A DNA stretch of 64,000 nt from Christiangramia fulva (GTDB taxonomy: Bacteria > Bacteroidota > Bacteroidia > Flavobacteriales > Flavobacteriaceae), in contig NZ_CP028136.1 in assembly GCF_003024155.1 (NCBI RefSeq), forward strand, positions 1,240,001 through 1,304,000, read 5' to 3'. Both the position numbers and the translations under genes were made by a program. Numbering within the stretch: the first letter of the stretch is position 1; every line of letters starts with the position of its first letter. A model generated the notes under the pieces. That model saw only the letters and a program-made list of their open reading frames with translations. It ran no database searches and was not told the DNA's origin. Below, one piece after another: positions 8,462 through 14,752 of the stretch.

Positions 8462-9343
8462 TCAAAACGATTTGTATCCACTGTAAGTCCACTGCCCGGA
8501 AGCTAGTTTTTCATTGAGGTCTTTATGGTTTTTATAGCGATGACTTTGGTCTTTTATGTGGGGATAATACCGCAATAATTCGGTGGTATTGTTCCTTCCT
8601 GAAGCATCATTATCCAGGTAGAGATCTATGCTTTTATAGCTCTTGAATTTGGCAGTGATCTGAGCTAAAAATGACAAGGAGTTTAATACAATGATATCCG
8701 AGTTCTTTAATTCTTCCGGATATAATTCCGCGATGGATAACAGGTCAAACATTCCTTCACAAACCACCAGGTGATTTTTCTCATTTTGAAACCAGGTATA
8801 ACTTTTAGGAGAACTGGAGGTTTTAAAATATAGATTGCGAAGTTCCCAGCCATTCTCATTGTTCTGAAGTCCGATTGCGTAATAGGTCTTTCCATGACAT
8901 TCATACCATACTTCCTTACAATATTTTCTAGCTATCGGTAAAGAGATGCCTCTGGATCGTACATATTTCTTTAAATAGCTCCTGGTGATCGGTTGGATCT
9001 TTACGATGGTGTTGGCGCTATCCTTTTTTGAAGTATCTGCAGCTGGTCCTTGAAATGAATATACAGGTAGTTCATCAGAGAGGAATTGAAGGGCTTCGGC
9101 CACGCTACAATTAGAAACCTTGCAAACCAGGTCGATGACATTTCCACCTTCGCCTATACCGAAGTCATACCATCGGTTCAGTTTTAAAGACACCTTGAAA
9201 GAGGCCTGTGTTTCTGACCGGAGGGGACTGAAGTACCAGGCTTCTTTCTCCCTTGTCCTACTGGGAAAGTGCCCCAGTTTTGCGAGCGTTTCCACGATGC
9301 AAATACTGCGGGCTCTTTCACAGGTTAGTTTTTTTAAACTCAT
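8462..9343 (-). CDS. Toprim-domain DNA primase of the mobile element
   Basis: Primase-like protein of 293 aa. The N-terminal ~90 residues follow the DnaG CHC2 zinc-ribbon pattern (YFSPLRSETQASFKV, then WYDFGIGEGGNVIDLV), but the zinc-binding cysteines are replaced, so the fold is probably kept without zinc. The C-terminal half is a toprim domain with the acidic motifs VVCEGMFDLLS (conserved Glu) and DLYLDNDASGRN (the DxD pair). It probably makes primers for replication of the transferred single strand or of the element itself. It sits between the repeat-rich region (9359-9935) and the MobC/relaxase genes on the same strand. This primase type is common on mobilisable elements of Bacteroidota. 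Confidence 0.87.
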   Translation of the reverse strand: MSLKKLTCERARSICIVETLAKLGHFPSRTREKEAWYFSPLRSETQASFKVSLKLNRWYDFGIGEGGNVIDLVCKVSNCSVAEALQFLSDELPVYSFQGPAADTSKKDSANTIVKIQPITRSYLKKYVRSRGISLPIARKYCKEVWYECHGKTYYAIGLQNNENGWELRNLYFKTSSSPKSYTWFQNEKNHLVVCEGMFDLLSIAELYPEELKNSDIIVLNSLSFLAQITAKFKSYKSIDLYLDNDASGRNNTTELLRYYPHIKDQSHRYKNHKDLNEKLASGQWTYSGYKSF

Positions 9344-9358
9344 TTTTTCAAATTTTAG

Positions 9359-9623
9359 TTACCTACTTACCTTTTTCAGCAATACCAAGGCTTTTCAAAT
9401 AAAAATGCCACTTACCTTCTGTTACCTGTCTTACCTGGAGTGCTGTTTTTAGGTAACTTAGGTAAGATGGATCTAATTTTACTTACCTGGCTGAAAGCCC
9501 TGTTATTATTCGGCTTCAGAGGTTTTAGGTAAGTAGGTAAGTAACTTTTATATTTTTTAAATTATTTCTTCCTGTTTTACCTAAACAAAGCCCTCACCCC
9601 TGGACGGGGTTTTGTTTAGGTAA
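9359..9623. repeat. Cluster of TTACCT/AGGTAA repeats (iteron-like)
   Basis: Twelve exact copies of TTACCT or its complement lie in 265 bp (at 9359, 9367, 9412, 9422, 9431, 9451, 9460, 9483, 9527, 9535, 9577 and 9618). Most are direct pairs 8-10 bases apart. The last two copies are part of a 13-bp perfect inverted repeat, TTACCTAAACAAA (9577-9589) and TTTGTTTAGGTAA (9611-9623), whose loop carries a further small CCCC/GGGG hairpin. No gene is seen here. The arrangement is like iterons of a replication origin or an operator array. Confidence 0.7.
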
Positions 9624-9718
9624 CTCGATGAAAGCCGGTCCTACTTTTTTATTTCAATAGCATTTTCATTGTTGGTATTTAGCTTTGTTTAGTATCTCGT
9701 CCCTCTTTTCTTAATTTC

Positions 9719-9935
9719 TGTCATCATTTTCATTTTGATGACAGTTTGATGACAAAATGATGACAGCCTTAAGCCTTACTATTACTGGTCTCATCCTATT
9801 CTGTCATCAATTCATCAAAAAAAAGAGAGAATCAGAAGCTTTTCCCTGAAAAGTGGGTTTAAAAATGATGAAACGATGACAGCGCATGAGAACCCCCGTG
9901 AACACTGGTGGCTCCCTGTCATCATTTTGTCATCA
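9719..9935. repeat. Cluster of TGATGACA/TGTCATCA repeats, 11-bp phased
   Basis: Seven exact copies of an 8-mer: direct at 9736, 9747 and 9758, complementary at 9719, 9802, 9917 and 9928. Consecutive copies within a group start exactly 11 bases apart, so bound proteins would sit on the same face of the helix. Degenerate copies occur at 9866 and 9874. The intergenic space between the primase and helicase genes is otherwise non-coding. Confidence 0.75.
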
Positions 9936-9965
9936 ATTCATCATTTTTGTTTGAGCCGGCAGTAA

Positions 9966-11174
9966 TCAGCCTAACTTCTCTTCCTCAAACTGCTGCTCTA
10001 AGAACATTTTAGTTATAGTGAAATAGCGTCCTTTGGCTTCCTTCCAGTTAATATCTCCATCGGCGTAGGTGACAAACCTCAGGTAGCCGTTAGAATTGGG
10101 TTGATTGGTAAGTTTCCAGTCTTTTTTGAAGATCTTCCGGATCTGGGTCAGGTCGGTTCGTATCCGGGATTTTCCCAGGGCATTTAAAACATCCACCGGA
10201 CATACTTTAATCTCTTCAGAATTATCTGTTTCCATAATGGCCATGAGTAAGCTGGCCATCTCCTTCTCGACCCGGTTCCTATTATTATGAACCAGCCTTT
10301 TTAGGGCTTTTGTTTCTAATTGGTCCGGAGTAAACCACATCCGAGTCTTCTTTCGTGTTTGCAGTTGACGATTCGTAAGGAAATAGAGAAATGCCGGGAT
10401 CTCTTGGTTAAGCTTTTCGAGTAATTCAGTCTCTTCCTTTTCGGCCTTGGGTACTTTCAGCACCCAAAAGCGGGTCTCATGCTGATCGATCTTGATAAAG
10501 TTCTCCTCATTATTGCTGCAGAGTATAAACTTGCCAAAGAATTCTACTTCCCGTTTGTCCTTTCCTTTTGCCTCGAGCTTGTTATAATTAGTGGTACTCA
10601 GGTATTTGATTCGTTCGGTGAGTTCTTCTTTATTAAATAAGACTTCATCGACACAAATCAGCAATTTATTGGTCCAATCTGAATTGAACTGGCTACTGAA
10701 ATCATCATTAAGTAAATACGTAAGATTACCCTGGAAAATATTCTTTAGCCATTTTAAAAAGGTGCTTTTTCCTGTAGAGCGTTCCTGAGAGACCAGACAA
10801 AGGATAGGAAGGATCTGAGTGGGCTTGGTATAAAGCAGCTGCAGGTAATCCAGACCTAGTTCAAAATGAGGTCCGAAAATATGTTTGACAAATGCTAAAG
10901 ATCGTTTGAAACTTCCTTCTTCGGGCGTATGGCTTAAAGGAGCATAGGTATTATAAAAATTATGGAAGGTCGATTGAAAATTAAGATGGTCGGGAATGCA
11001 GGTGAAGCCATCAAATTTGGGGATCTGGGCCAGAAAGGTCTTTCCGTGATCCTGGCGGATGGTTTCGATATTCCAGGGAATCAAACTTTGATTCGTGCGC
11101 CCTGAAATGGAAGGGATCTTCACCAGTTTATAGTACTGGGTGCCGACTCTGATGTAAGTGTTTTCCTGCTTCAC
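9966..11174 (-). CDS. Primase-helicase (SF3-like ATPase) of the mobile element
   Basis: Protein of 402 aa resembling the primase-helicase/DUF5906 group of phage- and plasmid-type superfamily 3 helicases. A Walker A motif of the form ERSTGKST sits about residues 149-156. It is followed by a Walker B-like segment LLICVDEVLF (about residues 193-202) and a sensor-like segment GKFILCSNNE (about 236-245). The C-terminal ~120 residues look like a winged helix and a basic tail. Together with the separate toprim primase it would form the replication machinery of an autonomously or transiently replicating element. It is the first gene of the module, starting about 275 bases from the tRNA terminator. 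No Rep initiator of another family is visible. Confidence 0.8.
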   Translation of the reverse strand: MKQENTYIRVGTQYYKLVKIPSISGRTNQSLIPWNIETIRQDHGKTFLAQIPKFDGFTCIPDHLNFQSTFHNFYNTYAPLSHTPEEGSFKRSLAFVKHIFGPHFELGLDYLQLLYTKPTQILPILCLVSQERSTGKSTFLKWLKNIFQGNLTYLLNDDFSSQFNSDWTNKLLICVDEVLFNKEELTERIKYLSTTNYNKLEAKGKDKREVEFFGKFILCSNNEENFIKIDQHETRFWVLKVPKAEKEETELLEKLNQEIPAFLYFLTNRQLQTRKKTRMWFTPDQLETKALKRLVHNNRNRVEKEMASLLMAIMETDNSEEIKVCPVDVLNALGKSRIRTDLTQIRKIFKKDWKLTNQPNSNGYLRFVTYADGDINWKEAKGRYFTITKMFLEQQFEEEKLG

Positions 11175-11383
11175 AATAGACCTGTAATTACATGATCTAT
11201 TAAAAGTAAGAAATTATAAATTAATTAAAAAATATTCAATATTTAAGCTATTTTATTAAACATATTTCAAATTATACCAATATAAAGCAAATAAAATGAA
11301 TAATATCAAAAAAGAATATAAGTTGGATAGAAATGAGCCGAATTGATTCCAAAAAAGATTTTTGAGGAAATTTTTACCAATTC

Positions 11384-11405
11384 TACGTGTGAAATACGTG
11401 TGAAA
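11384..11405. repeat. Tandem duplication of TACGTGTGAAA
   Basis: Two perfect, directly adjacent 11-bp copies (11384-11394 and 11395-11405) end at the T-run of the tRNA terminator. They are at the island/core junction, where integrase arm-type sites or duplicated attachment cores are expected. The rest of 11175-11383 is A+T-rich with no gene seen. Confidence 0.55.
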
Positions 11406-11441
11406 AATGAAGGCTCCGCAAAACTGAATTTGCGAAGCCTT
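11402..11441 (-). terminator. Terminator downstream of the CAU tRNA
   Basis: On the minus strand a 13-bp stem (one G-U pair) formed by 11429-11441 and 11410-11422, with a 6-base loop, is followed by TTTTT. It begins 8 bases after the tRNA CCA end. Confidence 0.8.
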
Positions 11442-11449
11442 GATTTTAC

Positions 11450-11526
11450 TGGTGGTCCCAGATGGGCTCGAACCATCGACCACCTGATTATGAGTCAGGT
11501 GCTCTAACCAACTGAGCTATGGGACC
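11450..11526 (-). tRNA. tRNA with CAU anticodon (Met, or Ile2 if lysidine-modified)
   Basis: A full cloverleaf of 77 nt including encoded CCA can be folded. It has acceptor GGTCCCA/TGGGACC, D-arm GCTC/GAGC, anticodon stem CCTGA/TCAGG with loop CTCATAA (anticodon CAT), T-arm GATGG/CCATC with loop TTCGAGC, and discriminator A. It lacks initiator features, so it is elongator tRNA-Met or the tRNA-Ile read after lysidine modification; sequence alone does not separate them. The accessory island lies immediately 3' of it, the usual side for integration into tRNA genes. Confidence 0.93.
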
Positions 11527-11592
11527 TGATACCATATTGTATCGAGAGCGCAAATTTAGATAATTGATGCTTACACACCAAACAAAAAATTC

Positions 11593-11994
11593 CTATTCTT
11601 TTTCCTGGCAGAGTTCTATTAAAACTCCGTTGGCATCTTTGGGATGCATAAAAGCGACCTGCTTATAATCGGCACCAGGTTTCGGAGTTTCATTCAACAA
11701 TCTGAAGCCTTCTTCCTTTAAACGCTCAATTTCAGCTTTAATATCGGATACATGAAAAGCGATATGGTGAATACCCTCTCCCCTTTTTTCTATAAATTTA
11801 GAAACTGGGCTATTGGCATTAGTTCCGGCAAGTAATTCGATCTTGCTTTCGCCAATTTTAAAAAAAGATGTGATCACGCCTTCACTTTCTACCGTTTCGG
11901 TCTTATAGTTTTTGCTTCCTAAAACGGCTTTATAAGTTCTATTGGCTGCTTCCAGGTCTTTTACCGCGATCCCGATATGTTCTATTTTATTCAT
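11593..11994 (-). CDS. mce: Methylmalonyl-CoA epimerase
   Basis: Interconverts (S)- and (R)-methylmalonyl-CoA, linking propionyl-CoA metabolism to succinyl-CoA through methylmalonyl-CoA mutase. The 133-aa protein is the usual length and is a two-module VOC (vicinal oxygen chelate) fold. Metal ligands are visible in EHIGIAV (His6), GIHHIAFHV (about residues 73-81) and the C-terminal LIELCQ (Glu). The gene stands alone on the minus strand, divergent from rbfA with a 114-bp shared promoter region. The mutase genes are not in the window. This is the first core gene after the tRNA, so it marks the right side of the island. Confidence 0.95.
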   Translation of the reverse strand: MNKIEHIGIAVKDLEAANRTYKAVLGSKNYKTETVESEGVITSFFKIGESKIELLAGTNANSPVSKFIEKRGEGIHHIAFHVSDIKAEIERLKEEGFRLLNETPKPGADYKQVAFMHPKDANGVLIELCQEKE

Positions 11995-12096
11995 TATTGG
12001 TTATTCTTATTATTTATTGCTTTTAGCAAATATCAGCATTTCAGCTTATTCCGATCAAATGAAATGGCAGTTTCCTGAAATCACATTTAAATATTT

Positions 12097-12104
12097 TACT
12101 TTTG
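12097..12104 (+). promoter_or_regulatory. -7 box of rbfA (TACTTTTG)
   Basis: It matches the Bacteroidota TAnnTTTG element and ends only 4 bases before the rbfA ATG. The transcript would then begin at or next to the start codon. Confidence 0.55.
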
Positions 12105-12108
12105 TAGC

Positions 12109-12501
12109 ATGGAAACAAACAGACAAAAAAAGATAGGAGGATTATTGCAGCGCGACCTGGCCGATATTTTGCAAAATGAACTGCGTGAAAACGGTCGTAC
12201 GGGAATTTTGATTTCGGTTTCCAAAGTGAGGGTCACTACCGATCTTTCCATCGCCAAGGCATATCTGAGCATTTTTCCGAATAAACATGCAGAAGAGGTC
12301 CTGGAGGAGATCAACGCGCATAAACATAAGATCAAACACGAGGTGGCCCAGCGAACAAAGCATCAGCTTCGAAAAATGCCAGATCTCAGTTTTTATATTG
12401 ACGATTCCCTGGAATATATCGATAAGATCGAAAAAGAAATGAAAGGCTCCCATAATCCTATTGAAAATCCAGATCTATTAGATAAACGGAAAAAGTCGTA
12501 A
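12109..12501 (+). CDS. rbfA: Ribosome-binding factor A
   Basis: Cytoplasmic 30S assembly factor that helps mature the 5' end of 16S rRNA and is needed in the cold. The 130-aa protein has the family start METNRQKKIGGLLQRDLADIL and the KH-like core, with VRVTTDLSIAKAYLSIFP (about residues 41-58) and LRKMPDLSFYIDDSLEY (about 93-109) conserved in RbfA. The tail LDKRKKS is basic. The start ATG is preceded by a -7 promoter box at 4 bases, leaving no room for a ribosome-binding site. It is followed with a 1-base gap by a permease gene on the same strand, so the two are probably one transcript. Confidence 0.96.
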   Translation: METNRQKKIGGLLQRDLADILQNELRENGRTGILISVSKVRVTTDLSIAKAYLSIFPNKHAEEVLEEINAHKHKIKHEVAQRTKHQLRKMPDLSFYIDDSLEYIDKIEKEMKGSHNPIENPDLLDKRKKS

Positions 12502-12502
12502 T

Positions 12503-13714
12503 TTGAATTTTCCCCTCTACATCGCCCGGCGCTATCTTTTCACTAAAAGCAAAAGCAACGCCATAAATGTGATCACCATTATCGCGGCGGTGGGGGTTTT
12601 CGCGGGAGCATTCTCGCTTTTTATCGTTTTAAGCGGATTCTCCGGGTTGCGGGATTTCAGCCTGTCCTTTTCAAATGAATTCGATCCTGATCTGAAAGCT
12701 TTTCCGAAGCAGGGCAAAACTTTCACGTATTCTGAAGAACAGCTGGAAAAACTTCGGAATATTCCCGGAATAAAAGCCTTCAGTAAAACCATTGAAGAAC
12801 GGGTTTTTTTAGATTATCGCTCTAAAAATCACACCGCCTTTATCAAAGGGGTGGATAATGATTACCGAAAAGTAAATAAGATCGACAGTGCGGTGGTTTA
12901 CGGGACCTGGCTTACCGATAGCGAACCTCAGGTTGTGGTAGGCAATGGTATTTCCCAACTCTTAAATTTGAGTGTCTTCAATTATGAGCATTTACTAAAG
13001 ATCATGGTCCCAAAACCCGGAAAAGGCCAGATCACCATGACCAATCTTAGCAATGCCTTTACCACCAAAAATGTGATCGTAACAGGTATTTACAGCATCA
13101 ATGAAGAGCTGGATGATAAATATGTTTTTGCGAATATTGGTTTTGCAAGGGACCTGCTGGAGATGAAGGAAAATGAAATTTCTTCCATAGAATTCAGGCT
13201 TACTCCCGATGCGAATGTGAAAGAATTATCTCAGAAGATCAGCGAAATCTTTAATGGAAAGATCTATTTAAAGACCCGCACAGAACTGAACGACGCGCTA
13301 AACAAAATGCTGAATTCAGAAAATCTCTTTGTTTACCTTATTTTCACGCTTGTCCTTACCATCGCGCTATTTAACGTGGTGGGATCGATCATCGTGATGA
13401 TCCTTGATAAAAGGGAAAATATCAAAACGATTTTTAGTCTTGGCGCCACGCCGGGGCAGATCAAAAGGATCTTTTTTATGCAGGGTATGCTGATGACCTG
13501 TTTAGGCGGAATCGTGGGACTCCTTGTTGCTATTGTGCTGATCGTTCTCCAGATGAATTACGAACTGGTGATGATCACCCCAAGCCTGCCTTATCCTGTA
13601 AAAATGAAATTTCAGAATATCCTTATCGTCCTGGTAACGATTTTCATTTTAGGACTTATCGCTTCTTATATCGCGGCTGGAAGAAGCAAAAAAGCGCTCA
13701 ATCAGGCGAACTGA
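12503..13714 (+). CDS. LolC/LolE-type ABC transporter permease
   Basis: Inner-membrane FtsX/MacB-type permease of 403 aa, most like the lipoprotein-releasing LolC/E subunits that move lipoproteins from the inner membrane to LolA. An N-terminal transmembrane helix (about residues 20-45, with VITIIAAVGVFAGAF) is followed by a large periplasmic domain of ~220 residues and three C-terminal helices. The last part carries the coupling region TIFSLGATPGQIKRIFFMQG (about residues 310-329), typical of this family. The start is TTG directly after the rbfA stop. The ATPase partner is not adjacent, as usual in Flavobacteriaceae. The last 13 bases overlap the 3' end of convergent dusB. Confidence 0.88.
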   Translation: MNFPLYIARRYLFTKSKSNAINVITIIAAVGVFAGAFSLFIVLSGFSGLRDFSLSFSNEFDPDLKAFPKQGKTFTYSEEQLEKLRNIPGIKAFSKTIEERVFLDYRSKNHTAFIKGVDNDYRKVNKIDSAVVYGTWLTDSEPQVVVGNGISQLLNLSVFNYEHLLKIMVPKPGKGQITMTNLSNAFTTKNVIVTGIYSINEELDDKYVFANIGFARDLLEMKENEISSIEFRLTPDANVKELSQKISEIFNGKIYLKTRTELNDALNKMLNSENLFVYLIFTLVLTIALFNVVGSIIVMILDKRENIKTIFSLGATPGQIKRIFFMQGMLMTCLGGIVGLLVAIVLIVLQMNYELVMITPSLPYPVKMKFQNILIVLVTIFILGLIASYIAAGRSKKALNQAN

Positions 13715-14694
13715 TAATCGGCAAAATCCCTTTCCACATCATCAAAAGCGGCAAAAACATCGGCAGCATCGTCGCTGGTTACCATTTTCATACGATATTC
13801 CTTGAAATGCGGAATTCCTTTAAAATAATTGGTATAATGTCGACGGGTTTCAAAAACGCCTAATTTCTCCCCTTTCCAGTCAATTGCCATTTGAAGATGA
13901 CGGCGTGCGGCATCCAGTCGTTCCTGCAGACCTGGCGGATCAAGATGTTCACCGGTTTTAAAATAATGTTTTACTTCACGAAAAAACCACGGATAACCAA
14001 TACTTGCCCGACCGATCATCGCGCCATCTAGACCATACTTGTTCCTCATTTCCATGGCCCTTTCGGGAGTATCCACATCGCCATTCCCGAAAACAGGAAT
14101 ATGCATGCGCGGATTATTTTTTACTTCAGCAATCGGTCTCCAGTCGGCTTCGCCCTTGTACATTTGGGCACGAGTGCGGCCATGGATAGAAATTGCCTGG
14201 CAACCCACATCCTGAAGCCTCTCAGCAACCTCAACAATTTTAATGGAATCATGATCCCAACCTAAACGCGTTTTAACTGTAACCGGAAGTTTTGTATGCT
14301 TCACCATGGCTTCGGTAAGCGAAACCATCAGGTCAATATCTTTTAAAATTCCGGCTCCTGCACCTTTTGAAACTACTTTTTTCACCGGGCAACCGAAATT
14401 GATATCGATAATATCTGGTCCTGACTGCTCGACGATCTCTACAGATTGCAACATAGAATCGAGATTAGCCCCAAAAATCTGAATTCCCACGGGCCTTTCC
14501 TTTTCGTAAATATCGAGTTTCATAGTACTTTTCGCCGCGTCGCGAATAAGTCCTTCTGAAGAAATAAATTCGGTGAACACTACATCAGCTCCCTGCTCCT
14601 TGCACAAGGCGCGGAATGGCGGATCGCTCACATCTTCCATCGGTGCCAACAGCAACGGGAAGTCTCCTACATCTATATTTCCAATTTTTGCCAC
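13702..14694 (-). CDS. dusB: tRNA-dihydrouridine synthase B
   Basis: Flavin enzyme that reduces uridine to dihydrouridine in the D-loop of tRNAs. The TIM-barrel FMN part shows LLLAPMEDVSDPPFR near the N-terminus, the catalytic-cysteine segment DINFGCPVKKVVSKGAGA, and VTVKTRLGWD and GNGDVDT motifs. A C-terminal helical domain recognises tRNA. I choose the GTG at 14694 as start. The longer frame opens with a TTG at 14718 that is itself the end of a -7 promoter box (TACTTTTG, 14716-14723), and the GTG gives the usual flavobacterial N-terminus VAKIGNIDVGDFPLLLAPMED. From the GTG it is 330 aa, normal length. The gene is monocistronic and convergent with the upstream permease. Confidence 0.95.
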   Translation of the reverse strand: MAKIGNIDVGDFPLLLAPMEDVSDPPFRALCKEQGADVVFTEFISSEGLIRDAAKSTMKLDIYEKERPVGIQIFGANLDSMLQSVEIVEQSGPDIIDINFGCPVKKVVSKGAGAGILKDIDLMVSLTEAMVKHTKLPVTVKTRLGWDHDSIKIVEVAERLQDVGCQAISIHGRTRAQMYKGEADWRPIAEVKNNPRMHIPVFGNGDVDTPERAMEMRNKYGLDGAMIGRASIGYPWFFREVKHYFKTGEHLDPPGLQERLDAARRHLQMAIDWKGEKLGVFETRRHYTNYFKGIPHFKEYRMKMVTSDDAADVFAAFDDVERDFADYQFA

Positions 14695-14715
14695 AACCAG
14701 TTGTTTTTCAGGTTG

Positions 14716-14723
14716 CAAAAGTA
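14716..14723 (-). promoter_or_regulatory. -7 box of dusB (TACTTTTG)
   Basis: Bacteroidota-type -7 element on the minus strand. Placed here it rules out the TTG at 14718 as start codon and leaves about 20 bases to the GTG at 14694. Confidence 0.55.
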
Positions 14724-14752
14724 AGAAATTGTTTGAAAGTATTAATTATGGA

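Noticed and set aside
9344..9965. CRISPR array
   Set aside because: Repeats are 6-8 bp at 8-11 bp spacing, without 20-40 bp repeats and unique spacers, and no cas genes are nearby.
11256..11483. 75-codon minus-strand frame across the tRNA and its terminator
   Set aside because: It runs through the tRNA gene and terminator, so it is non-coding.
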